Notes under the pieces: generated by a model
What the model was told of the DNA's origin: nothing
The model's input: only the letters and a program-made list of their open reading frames with translations
Databases searched by the model: none
Part shown: in pieces, positions 8,415 to 15,850 of the stretch
How the letters are laid out: the number at the start of each line of letters is the position of its first letter
Numbering within the stretch: the first letter of the stretch is position 1
Program-made: the position numbers and the translations under genes
Source of the DNA: an uncultured Roseburia sp.
Lineage (GTDB): Bacteria; Bacillota; Clostridia; Lachnospirales; Lachnospiraceae
Direction of reading: 5' to 3'
DNA length: 29,487 nt
NCBI GenBank assembly: GCA_934307185.1
Contig: CAKRCJ010000002.1
Location: 1 to 29,487, forward strand

Positions 8415-9173
8415 ATGTTAAAAGTAAGGGTTATCCCAACGTTATTATATAAGTCAGTAGGACTTGTAAAAGGTGTAGGCTTTAATTCCTGGCGCAGAGT
8501 GGATACAGTTTTACCAGCGATTAAGGTTTATAATATGAGGGAAGTAGACGAGTTAATTCTTCTTGATATTGAGGCAACAAATGAAAATAGAGATCCGGAT
8601 TATGATGAAATCAGAGATTTTTCAAGAGAATGTTTTGTGCCGTTCTGTGTTGGCGGTGGAATTCACAATATAGAGCAGATTAGGCAGCTATTACGTGCAG
8701 GTGCAGACAAGGTTGCAATTAACACAGCAGCGTATAGTAATATTTCGCTTATTACAGAAGGCGCGGATTTGTTTGGCTCACAATGTATAGTTGCAAGTAT
8801 AGATTGCCGAAAAATAGGAACGGAATACCATTGTTTTTCACATAACGGTACAGTTGATACAGGATATCAGGTAGAGCAATGGGCAAAAAAAGTGGTAGAT
8901 GCTGGTGCGGGAGAAATTTTATTGACATCCATAGAACTTGATGGAACTATGGAAGGTTATGATATAGAATTAATAAAAAAGGTAACATCAAGTGTTTCTG
9001 TACCTGTTATTGCTTCTGGAGGAGCTGGAAATTATGAGCATATGAGAGAGGCTATAGTTGATGCGGGAGCATCTGCAGTCGCGGCAGCAAGCATTTATCA
9101 TTTTACAGAGCAGACACCGAAAGAAGCAAAAGAATATTTGCAGGAGCATGGGGTTGAGGTTCGGCTTATTTAG
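8415..9173 (+). CDS. hisF: HisF-like ammonia-channel subunit with lost cyclase residue
   Basis: A 252-residue (beta-alpha)8 barrel clearly of the HisF family (CVGGGIHN, GADKVAINTAA, GAGEILLTSIELDGTMEGYD, VIASGGAGN). In histidine biosynthesis HisF closes the imidazole ring using D11 and D130 (T. maritima numbering). Here the N-terminal strand reads RVIPTLLYK, with Leu in place of D11, while the D130 equivalent in VASIDCRK remains. The residues that gate the ammonia tunnel (R5, E46, K99, E167 in T. maritima) all appear present. This fits a protein that only docks HisH and passes ammonia to PseA. The ATG at 8415 follows AAAGGA by 6 bases. Part of the pseB operon. Confidence 0.9.
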   Translation: MLKVRVIPTLLYKSVGLVKGVGFNSWRRVDTVLPAIKVYNMREVDELILLDIEATNENRDPDYDEIRDFSRECFVPFCVGGGIHNIEQIRQLLRAGADKVAINTAAYSNISLITEGADLFGSQCIVASIDCRKIGTEYHCFSHNGTVDTGYQVEQWAKKVVDAGAGEILLTSIELDGTMEGYDIELIKKVTSSVSVPVIASGGAGNYEHMREAIVDAGASAVAAASIYHFTEQTPKEAKEYLQEHGVEVRLI

Positions 9174-9191
9174 ATTTTAAGGATTATAAAT

Positions 9192-10799
9192 ATGAAAAAA
9201 GTTATAGAAACACAGACCACCGGAATAGATGCAATTCAATTGTTAATGGATGAAACATTATGTGAAGGCAGGATAATTATTCCTAAAATGATGGTAAAAC
9301 AGGCAGGTGGAGTGAACCAGAAATTAAAGGCTGGAAAAAAATATGAGCTTATGATGCGTATTGCGGAAATGTTTCCCATTGAACTTATAGAAACGAACGA
9401 AAATGCAGTCGCAGATAACAGCATCATATTGGAGGATGATACACCAGAGAAAAAACAGACTTATGGATGGAAAACAGATTGTTATATTGCATCAAAATAT
9501 GCTGAAGAACTGCAAAAAAGAAATTTATTTGATGTAGTTATTCAGACAATATTAGAAGATGGAAATGTAAGAAAGAACTATAATGAGACAGTATATTTTT
9601 TGGAATTAATGCTTAAAAAGAGTGAAGAATATTATCGAATTGATGATATGACAAAACCGATTCTAATTTATAAAGGGGATGATATTTGCCATAATGTGTT
9701 GACTGTGTTTGCAGAAGAATTTGGAAATGCATTAGAACAGATGGGAAAAAATGTAATTTATTTTGACATGGCAAAAGAACCGATTGGAAACGTAACACGT
9801 TATATGAACCAGCATTTTTGTGCAATTATTGGCGTACAGTCCTACATGTTTTCTATTAAACTGAGTGATGAAAAACATTATATACATGAATATATTTATG
9901 GCCCCAAATTTAATTTTATTTTTGACCACCCAATCTGGTTGAAAAATCATTTAAATCATCATTTACAGTATTTTACGGTATTGACACTTGATGATAATTA
10001 TGTTGACTTCGTAAAAAAACATTTTAAAATGAATGCTATTTTGTTTCCACCTGCAGGGATAGAGAAGGCAGGAGAGGAACAGAAAAAATATGGACTGACA
10101 TTTATTGGTACATATAATGATTACAGAAGCCAGCTTCCTGTTATTCATCAAATGAATCGTTCGATGCGTTTTTTCGCAAATCATTTGCTAAGTATTATGA
10201 GAAAAAATACTTGGTTAACGGCAGAAGATGCGTTTGATAGGACCGTTAAGGAACGAAGATTAATATTGAGTGAGAACGAATACTTAGATTTATTTTATGA
10301 GATGCGTCGGGTATTTTATTGTGTTATTCATTATTATCGTGAGCATGTGTTAAAAACCATTGTAGATAATAATATAAAAGTGGATGTGTTTGGAGATAGT
10401 TGGAAAGACTCTCTTTTTTACGGTCATCCTAATGTGATATGGCATCGAGATGTTACTGTGGAAGAAAGTATAACAATTTGGAAACAATCGAAGCTCTCGT
10501 TAAATATTATGTCATGGCATAAGGCTGGATTTACGGAAAGGATGGCAAATATCATGTTGGCAGAAGCAGTTTTGGTTACGGATGATACAGCATACCTCAA
10601 CGGTCGATATAATGAGAATGATATGCTGGTTTTTCAGCTAAACCAATTAGAAAAACTGCCTTCTAAAATTCAGAAGTTGTTGTCCGATGATAAAAAGAGA
10701 ATTGAAATTGCAGAAAATGGACGAAAAAAAACGAGGGAAGCGCATACATGGCAAAAACGAGCCCAGAGTTTTGTAGATTTTTTATCGGAAATAGAATAA
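9192..10799 (+). CDS. CgeB-like glycosyltransferase, long form
   Basis: A 535-residue glycosyltransferase, about 150 residues longer than the other CgeB-like proteins in the window. The C-terminal part has the family pattern SKLSLNIMSWHKAGFTERMANIMLAEAVLVTDD (glycine at 446; split here only as a description of contiguous motifs SLNIMSW and GFTERMANIM) and the final helix IAENGRKKTREAHTWQKRA. The middle holds the DUF3880-like IFDHPIWLKNHLNHHL and the strand LTFIGTYNDYR. The extra N-terminal region is of unknown function. It starts 18 bases after hisF with AAGGA upstream, and ends the pseB operon. A role in transferring a sugar to or next to the amidinated nonulosonic acid is suggested by position only. 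Confidence 0.85.
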   Translation: MKKVIETQTTGIDAIQLLMDETLCEGRIIIPKMMVKQAGGVNQKLKAGKKYELMMRIAEMFPIELIETNENAVADNSIILEDDTPEKKQTYGWKTDCYIASKYAEELQKRNLFDVVIQTILEDGNVRKNYNETVYFLELMLKKSEEYYRIDDMTKPILIYKGDDICHNVLTVFAEEFGNALEQMGKNVIYFDMAKEPIGNVTRYMNQHFCAIIGVQSYMFSIKLSDEKHYIHEYIYGPKFNFIFDHPIWLKNHLNHHLQYFTVLTLDDNYVDFVKKHFKMNAILFPPAGIEKAGEEQKKYGLTFIGTYNDYRSQLPVIHQMNRSMRFFANHLLSIMRKNTWLTAEDAFDRTVKERRLILSENEYLDLFYEMRRVFYCVIHYYREHVLKTIVDNNIKVDVFGDSWKDSLFYGHPNVIWHRDVTVEESITIWKQSKLSLNIMSWHKAGFTERMANIMLAEAVLVTDDTAYLNGRYNENDMLVFQLNQLEKLPSKIQKLLSDDKKRIEIAENGRKKTREAHTWQKRAQSFVDFLSEIE

Positions 10800-10808
10800 A
10801 AAATTTAT

Positions 10809-10835
10809 TAAGAGACAGAAGAATTATGCCGATAT
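10809..10835 (+). promoter_or_regulatory. Candidate flagellar sigma-D (sigma-28) promoter
   Basis: GCCGATAT at 10828-10835 matches the sigma-D/FliA -10 consensus (GCCGATAA or CCGATAT). TAAG at 10809-10812 lies 15 bases upstream where TAAA is expected (3 of 4). The predicted transcript would begin near 10843, about 35 bases before the next gene. A match to the -10 octamer also occurs by chance inside a coding region (14064-14071), so the -35 and the position carry the argument. Confidence 0.5.
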
Positions 10836-10877
10836 AAATAATAGTATTTACAGAAAGGAAAAGCTACAGGAGTAGCA

Positions 10878-11249
10878 GTGTATATCATGGAAGATAACAG
10901 AAAAGAACAAATTGAAGCATTACAGGTATTAACTGAATTTAATGGACGTTTAGTAAAAAATATGAATATCCTTGTTAAAGAATTATCAGGGGAACGCCTT
11001 GATGACACGGATAATTTTGAAAAGGCAATTATTGATGCAATTAACTGGGAAATTGAAGTGCTGAATGGAACGATGGAACTGTTAAATGAAGGAAAAGAAA
11101 GAATTAATAAAGAATCTTTTAATAAAGCGGTAGTAGCATTAGGAGAAGCGGTTGCTTCAAAAGATGATGCGAAAATGGCAGAGCAGTTTAAAAATATAAT
11201 TCCTGTGTTTGAAGATTTAGGAAAAGCAGCAGAAGAAGTAATTAAATAA
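10878..11249 (+). CDS. Small acidic helical protein, possibly a late flagellar gene
   Basis: An unrecognised 123-residue protein (120 if the ATG at 10887 is used), highly charged, acidic and predicted all alpha-helical, without membrane segments or cysteines. Segments such as LTEFNGRLVKNMNILVKEL, INWEIEVLNGTMELL and KMAEQFKNIIPVFEDLG suggest a helical bundle. The GTG at 10878 lies 5 bases after AGGAG (10868-10872); the ATG at 10887 is 14 bases away, too far for that site. It stands alone between the pseB operon and a strong terminator, under a candidate sigma-D promoter, so it would be expressed with flagellin. A chaperone or adaptor for flagellin glycosylation is plausible but not shown. Confidence 0.75.
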   Translation: MYIMEDNRKEQIEALQVLTEFNGRLVKNMNILVKELSGERLDDTDNFEKAIIDAINWEIEVLNGTMELLNEGKERINKESFNKAVVALGEAVASKDDAKMAEQFKNIIPVFEDLGKAAEEVIK

Positions 11250-11259
11250 AATGGAAAGG

Positions 11260-11298
11260 AAAAACCAGCTTTTTAGTTATGTTAAGAAGCTGGTTTTT
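11260..11298 (+). terminator. Intrinsic terminator after the small acidic protein
   Basis: A 12-bp perfect stem AAAAACCAGCTT (11260-11271) with AAGCTGGTTTTT (11287-11298), a 15-base loop, and five T at the end. It ends only 11 bases before the start of the acetyltransferase gene. Confidence 0.9.
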
Positions 11299-11309
11299 AA
11301 TATAGGTTA

Positions 11310-11789
11310 ATGAATGAAAAATTTGACAGTTCAAAATATAATTTAAGCTTACGTAGGGCAAAGCTGGAGGATGCCGAATTTTTATTTATACTTAGAAACG
11401 ATAAAACAGTTCGGGAAAATTCTTTTCAGACCAAAGTAATTGCGTATGAACAGCATTTAAACTGGTATAAAAACAAAATGCAGGATGAAAAAACACAAAT
11501 TTACATTTTACAGATAAATAAACAAAATATAGGACAGGTCCGGGTAGATGAGGAAAACTCGGATTTGGAAATTTCCTATGCGATCTGCCAGGAATATCGG
11601 GGGAAAGGGTATGCAAAATGGATGTTAGGTACTTTGGAGAAGGAGTTGAGGAAAGTGAAAAACAACATTGGAAAATGTTTGGTAGGAGATGTGAAGAAAG
11701 ATAATATCAGTTCGCAAAAAGTGTTTCTTTCACTTGGGTATATTGAGTCAAAGATGACCTATGGATTCCAATATAGAAAAAGAATATAG
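11310..11789 (+). CDS. pseH: GNAT N-acetyltransferase, PseH-like
   Basis: Probably the third pathway step: acetyl-CoA-dependent N4 acetylation of UDP-4-amino-4,6-dideoxy-beta-L-AltNAc. The 159-residue protein is a single GNAT domain with the acetyl-CoA loop EYRGKGYAKWM (R97-G98-K99-G100-Y101-A102) and a C-terminal NISSQKVFLSLGY strand-helix. The N-terminal FILRNDKTVRENSF and HLNWYKNKM segments are typical of acetyltransferases in nonulosonic acid clusters. It is the only such gene in the window, so assignment to PseH is by elimination as well as motif. The ATG at 11310 has only a weak ribosome site (TAGG) and lies just after a strong terminator, so its transcription may depend on read-through. 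Confidence 0.8.
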   Translation: MNEKFDSSKYNLSLRRAKLEDAEFLFILRNDKTVRENSFQTKVIAYEQHLNWYKNKMQDEKTQIYILQINKQNIGQVRVDEENSDLEISYAICQEYRGKGYAKWMLGTLEKELRKVKNNIGKCLVGDVKKDNISSQKVFLSLGYIESKMTYGFQYRKRI

Positions 11790-11833
11790 CATACAAATAA
11801 AATAAATATATTATTTCATCCGTATGCTATATT
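11783..11833. terminator. Hairpin between convergent genes, possible bidirectional terminator
   Basis: A 12-bp inverted repeat (11783-11794 with 11822-11833, core ATAGCATAC/GTATGCTAT) encloses a 27-base AT-only-rich loop that can pair further (AAATAA with TTATTT). The plus stop (11787-11789) lies in the left arm; the minus gene ends at 11838. No long T run follows, so termination is less certain than at the other sites. Confidence 0.55.
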
Positions 11834-11837
11834 AAAA

Positions 11838-13739
11838 TTAATTCCAAAGATTACAAATTGAATATTTGGAGGTAAGGCGCTTTGACATAAAGCCTTTTGA
11901 GGCGTCGGAACAATTGGAAGTAAAATATTCAATTGCATCCAGAATGTCAGCACAAGAGTTTCCTACATTAGAAAAAACACGCGAGCCTTTTTCACGAACA
12001 TAAGAAAAAGATTCAGGAAATGAAATTAGTTGTTCCATATCTTTTCTAAGGTTTGCTTTTGTAGATTTAATAACATAATCCATTGGAACAACGGCATAGC
12101 GGCTTGGTGTGGTGTCAGGAATGAGCCAATCGGTTACAGCAATACTTGTTTTTCCAAACATTAAGGCTTCTGCCATGACGCTGGATTCATCGGAAACAAC
12201 ATAATCACACATTGCAAGTGCAGTCATAATGCTTTCTTTGGGTTCAATATAATATACGTTATCATACTTTCCTTCATGTAAGGCACGCATATTCTTTATA
12301 TTTTCAACAATATTAGAATATTTTTCAGGCCAATGGGCTTGTTTAATGAGTAAGTTTACATTTAAAGAGGAAAGAGCTTTGATAAAATCATCCTCTTTTC
12401 CATCATTTTCCCACGAAGGTGCGTATAAAATAGAAACATCATATTTTAAATGAAACTTATTACGTAATTCTTCAACATGTTGTAAAAGTTCTGGAGAAGA
12501 AACCAGGTCGCTTTTCGGATATCCGAGTTCATAAGTACCACACCGTGGATTAGCATAGTATTGGCAGGAACATTGCCTCCACAAATCAGCCCAAAAGTCA
12601 CCGGGAATAATACCGATATCAAATTTATTCCAACGTTCTAATTCCCATAGATTAGGCCAGCGATTATGTCCTTGTGCTAAATCGTGGAGAAGAATTACAG
12701 AAAATTTTGAGTTTTCAGGGTGACATACATGCTGGCAATAGATACCAATTTCTGCTGGGGCAAGGGTGTTATCCGTAAAAGTAATTTTGTAACCGCGTGC
12801 TGCAGCTTCATCAGCAATTGGTTTTAAATTATAATATTCGCCCATGTCAGTGTAAAAAAAAGTAATATCTTTTTTGCAGGAAATAAAATTCTCTGTTTTG
12901 GTAAAATCACATGCTGTTACAGGAGAAATATCAAAAAAATGCTGGCTTTCATAGTCTGATAAAAGTTTTTGATAATCAGTGTTTAATTCTTCATCAATTA
13001 AAGTATTTGTCAGAATGGATGATGCCAAAGGGAGATAAGTATATACAATATTTGCAGAATAAAGTAATTGGTATAAAAGTGCAGTACACTGCATGGAATG
13101 AGGAATGCATATATTAAATAAACGTAGTTTCTTTGCATAATCAGCTGATATTAGTAATGTAGATAAATCGCCATATAAGTTTACAGTGTTTGCAAGACTA
13201 TAAGTTAACAGCTGTTTTCCTTCAAAAATATGGTTGTCAAGCATGTCCTGATAGACAAAGTCAGGGTGGGAGATAATTACGTCATTTTCATCAATAAAAT
13301 TGCGTGTGCAGATAACTCCATTAGTAGTTGGAGCTTCTTTAAAGAAAGAAATAAGCAGTGAAATACGATTTTTCTCATACTTATGCTTACAGTCAAAAAA
13401 ACAAATGTATTCGCTTTCTATAGATGTAATACATTGGCAAAATTCTTCTAGCAGATTATCGGCGGAGAGGCAAATAACATTAAGATTATTGTAATTCTGG
13501 AAAGCTTTCACATTTTCAAGACAGGTTTGCGTATCTTCAGAAGATTGTTTGATGTATATAAGCGTTACGCTTGGTCCGGCTGATACGGTGAGAGAATTCA
13601 TGCATGCCATATAAAAGTCGTCATACCCGAAAGTAGACTTATATATTTTAAGACATTCATGCGTGGTGTTATAATCTTTTGCAGAGAGACATTGCTCTAT
13701 TAACTGCATCATTTGAACTTTTGGGGATAAATTATTCAT
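11838..13739 (-). CDS. Two-domain protein: GT-A-like plus glycerophosphotransferase-like
   Basis: A 633-residue protein. The N-terminal part (about 50-290) resembles a GT-A glycosyltransferase fold: VTLIYIKQS, a Rossmann-like LNVICLSAD, and ICFFDCKHKY at the place of a DxD loop. The C-terminal part (about 295-600) resembles the CDP-glycerol glycerophosphotransferase (TagF) fold: ILLHDLAQGH, a GYPKSDLV stretch, ILYAPSWENDG (from 437), LLIKQ (463-467) and DYVVSDESSVMAEAL. The His-Pro of the TagF 'RxHP' motif is missing at LLIKQ. It is a tandem paralogue of the gene upstream, 69 bases away, and ends with nearly the same KRLTSKYSIC-LWN tail. The ATG lies 34 bases from the only good ribosome site, with a small hairpin between. 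Substrate unknown. Confidence 0.82.
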   Translation of the reverse strand: MNNLSPKVQMMQLIEQCLSAKDYNTTHECLKIYKSTFGYDDFYMACMNSLTVSAGPSVTLIYIKQSSEDTQTCLENVKAFQNYNNLNVICLSADNLLEEFCQCITSIESEYICFFDCKHKYEKNRISLLISFFKEAPTTNGVICTRNFIDENDVIISHPDFVYQDMLDNHIFEGKQLLTYSLANTVNLYGDLSTLLISADYAKKLRLFNICIPHSMQCTALLYQLLYSANIVYTYLPLASSILTNTLIDEELNTDYQKLLSDYESQHFFDISPVTACDFTKTENFISCKKDITFFYTDMGEYYNLKPIADEAAARGYKITFTDNTLAPAEIGIYCQHVCHPENSKFSVILLHDLAQGHNRWPNLWELERWNKFDIGIIPGDFWADLWRQCSCQYYANPRCGTYELGYPKSDLVSSPELLQHVEELRNKFHLKYDVSILYAPSWENDGKEDDFIKALSSLNVNLLIKQAHWPEKYSNIVENIKNMRALHEGKYDNVYYIEPKESIMTALAMCDYVVSDESSVMAEALMFGKTSIAVTDWLIPDTTPSRYAVVPMDYVIKSTKANLRKDMEQLISFPESFSYVREKGSRVFSNVGNSCADILDAIEYFTSNCSDASKGFMSKRLTSKYSICNLWN

Positions 13740-13779
13740 GTTTTTATATACTAAGTGTAAAACTTAGTCCATACCTTCC
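13740..13779 (-). promoter_or_regulatory. Leader with distant ribosome site and bridging hairpin
   Basis: On the minus strand GGAAGG (complement of 13774-13779) lies 34 bases before the ATG. Between them is a 6-bp hairpin ACTAAG/CTTAGT (complement of 13763-13768 with 13750-13755, 7-base loop). The same layout precedes the upstream paralogue. Folding would shorten the effective distance to about 15 bases. Confidence 0.45.
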
Positions 13780-13808
13780 TATACAAAATTTAAAATAAGC
13801 ACATTTAC

Positions 13809-15698
13809 TTAATTCCATAAACTACAAATGGAATATTTAGAAGTTAATCTTTTTTCTAGAAAATTTGTCGAGATATTAGGATTATCTGATGTAAAGTATT
13901 CAATTGCATCCATAATATCGGAACAGCAATTTTCAGCATTTGAAAAAAGGTTCTTTCCCTTCTGAAAGACAGTAGAATAACTTTCAGGTGAAGATAAATA
14001 TTTTTCGATATCCGTGCGCAATGCTTTTTTAGTGGATAAAATGGCATAATCTGCAGGAATAGCATATCGGCTTGGAGTAGTATCGGGGATAAGCCAGTCC
14101 GTAACGGCAATGCTCGCTTTGCCAAACATTAAGGCTTCAGCCATAACATTTGATTCATCAGAAACAACAAGATCGCATATTGCAAGTGCGGTCATAATAC
14201 TTTCTTCCGGTTCAATGTAAAATACATTGTCATATTTTCCTTCGTGAAGAAGACGCATTTGGTGTATGTTTTCTGCAATGTTGTTATATACATTGGAACA
14301 GTTTGGCTGCTTAATAAGCAAGTTGACATTTAAAGAAGAAAGAGCTTGGATAAAGTCATCTTCTTTCCCATCATTTTCCCATGATGGAGCATAAAGTATG
14401 GAAATATCATATTTTAAATTTAGCTTTTGACGTAGTGCATGGGCGCATTGTGCAAGTTCTGGAGAAGCTACCAAACTACTTTTGGGATAACCGAGTTCAT
14501 AAGTCCCGCATCTTGGATTGACATAATATTGGCATGCACACTGACTCCAGAGATTAGTCCAAAAAGTACCTGGAACAATACCAATATCAAATTTATTCCA
14601 TGGTTCATATTCCCAGATATTTGGTTTATGCCCCTGATTTAAATCATGTAATAAAATTACAGAAAACTTTGAGTTTTCAGGATGGCATACATGCTGACAG
14701 TAAACACCAATTTCTGCAGGAGTAAAAATATCGTTAGTGAAAGTTACTTTATAACCGCGGGAAGCAGCTTCATCAGCAATTGGTTTTAGATTATAGTATT
14801 CGCCCATATCGGTATATATAAAAGTAATATCTTTTTTACACATAACATAATGCTGTGTTTGGGTAAAATTGGTTAGGTTAGCTGGTCTTTGCGGCAAAAG
14901 AGGGTACGGTGTATTACTAAAATATTTTTGAAAATTATTCAGTAATTTGGTATCATTATAAGCAGGAGTCAGGATAGTTGATACCAAAGGGACATATGTA
15001 TATAAAATTTTAGCAGAATAAAGCAACTCATATAATAGGGATGGTTGCTGCATTGAATTAAGGGTGACTGAACCAGAAAAAGATAGCTTTTTAACATAGT
15101 CTGTTGATAGTAACAGAGTAGATAAATTTCCATATATGTTTATATTATTTGTGATACTATAGGCTAATAACTGATTTCCATCAAAGGTATGCTCATCCAG
15201 AACTTCTTGATAAATCATCTGAGGATGTGCAAGGATTTTGCCTTTGGAGTCAATAAAATTTCGACTGCAAATAATTCCATCAATGCAGGAATTATCTGTA
15301 AACAAAGAAAGAAGAACAGAAATACGATTTTCATTATATTTATGATTACAATCACAAAAGCAGAGATAATGGCTGGAGGTAGTGACAATATAGTTGAAAA
15401 AGTCTTCCGATAAATTATCCGCTGATAAACATATAATCTCAAGATTGCGATAATTGTTGGATAGTTTCAGGTCTTTAAGACAGTCGGATTCATTTTCAGA
15501 TGCTTGTTTGATATAAATAAGGCTTACTAACGGTTCTGGTGTTGGCGAAAAAGAAGATAGACAAGTGATATAAAAATCATCATAGCCAAAAGATGATTTG
15601 TAAATTTGCAGGCATTCAAGGGCAGTATGATAATCGTTAGCCAAAATGCATTGTTGGGTTAATTGCATCATTTGTTCTTTGATAGATGAGTCACTCAT
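13809..15698 (-). CDS. Two-domain GT-A-like plus glycerophosphotransferase-like protein, paralogue
   Basis: A 629-residue paralogue of the following gene with the same two-part architecture. The GT-A-like half has VSLIYIKQAS, LEIICLSAD and LCFCDCNHKY. The glycerophosphotransferase-like half has GVYCQHVCHPENSKF, ILLHDLNQGH, ILYAPSWENDG (from 434), LLIKQPN and DLVVSDESNVMAEAL. The C-terminal halves of the two paralogues are far more alike than the N-terminal halves, suggesting a conserved reaction with divergent acceptor or donor use, or gene conversion. The TagF-type His-Pro is again absent. It is the first gene of the minus operon, behind a good promoter at 15763-15791. The nearest good Shine-Dalgarno is 37 bases before the ATG, with no alternative in-frame start between them. 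Confidence 0.82.
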   Translation of the reverse strand: MSDSSIKEQMMQLTQQCILANDYHTALECLQIYKSSFGYDDFYITCLSSFSPTPEPLVSLIYIKQASENESDCLKDLKLSNNYRNLEIICLSADNLSEDFFNYIVTTSSHYLCFCDCNHKYNENRISVLLSLFTDNSCIDGIICSRNFIDSKGKILAHPQMIYQEVLDEHTFDGNQLLAYSITNNINIYGNLSTLLLSTDYVKKLSFSGSVTLNSMQQPSLLYELLYSAKILYTYVPLVSTILTPAYNDTKLLNNFQKYFSNTPYPLLPQRPANLTNFTQTQHYVMCKKDITFIYTDMGEYYNLKPIADEAASRGYKVTFTNDIFTPAEIGVYCQHVCHPENSKFSVILLHDLNQGHKPNIWEYEPWNKFDIGIVPGTFWTNLWSQCACQYYVNPRCGTYELGYPKSSLVASPELAQCAHALRQKLNLKYDISILYAPSWENDGKEDDFIQALSSLNVNLLIKQPNCSNVYNNIAENIHQMRLLHEGKYDNVFYIEPEESIMTALAICDLVVSDESNVMAEALMFGKASIAVTDWLIPDTTPSRYAIPADYAILSTKKALRTDIEKYLSSPESYSTVFQKGKNLFSNAENCCSDIMDAIEYFTSDNPNISTNFLEKRLTSKYSICSLWN

Positions 15699-15742
15699 AA
15701 TTATTGTATTACTAGCAGGGAGAAAACTAGTTTATACCTCCT
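15699..15742 (-). promoter_or_regulatory. Leader with distant ribosome site and bridging hairpin, paralogous copy
   Basis: On the minus strand a perfect AGGAGGT (complement of 15736-15742) lies 37 bases before the ATG. A 5-bp stem ACTAG/CTAGT (complement of 15727-15731 with 15711-15715) sits between. It aligns with the leader of the downstream paralogue at 13740-13779. Confidence 0.45.
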
Positions 15743-15762
15743 ATTATTTTAATGATAAAACT

Positions 15763-15791
15763 AGTATACACAAAATAATTTTGGTTTACAA
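15763..15791 (-). promoter_or_regulatory. Candidate sigma-A promoter for the minus-strand paralogue pair
   Basis: On the minus strand TTGTAA (complement of 15786-15791), a 17-base spacer and TATACT (complement of 15763-15768). Transcription would start near 15756, giving a leader of about 57 bases that carries the AGGAGGT and hairpin. Confidence 0.6.
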
Positions 15792-15814
15792 CTAAATTTA
15801 GTGCTGTGTAATTT
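15785..15814 (+). promoter_or_regulatory. Candidate promoter for the large plus-strand operon
   Basis: TTTACA (15785-15790), 18-base spacer, TAATTT (15809-15814). The -35 overlaps the -35 of the opposing promoter almost fully. The -10 is weak. The next gene starts at 15851 after AGGAGG. Confidence 0.35.
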
Positions 15815-15850
15815 TAATAGATAAACAGATGTAAAATATAGGAGGAAGAA

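Noticed and set aside
7786..9173. HisH and HisF as histidine biosynthesis genes
   Set aside because: No other his gene is present, they follow pseA directly, and HisF lacks the cyclase catalytic Asp11.
14064..14071. A second perfect sigma-D -10 octamer (minus strand)
   Set aside because: It lies inside a coding region over the conserved PSRYA segment, with no gene start downstream; treated as chance.
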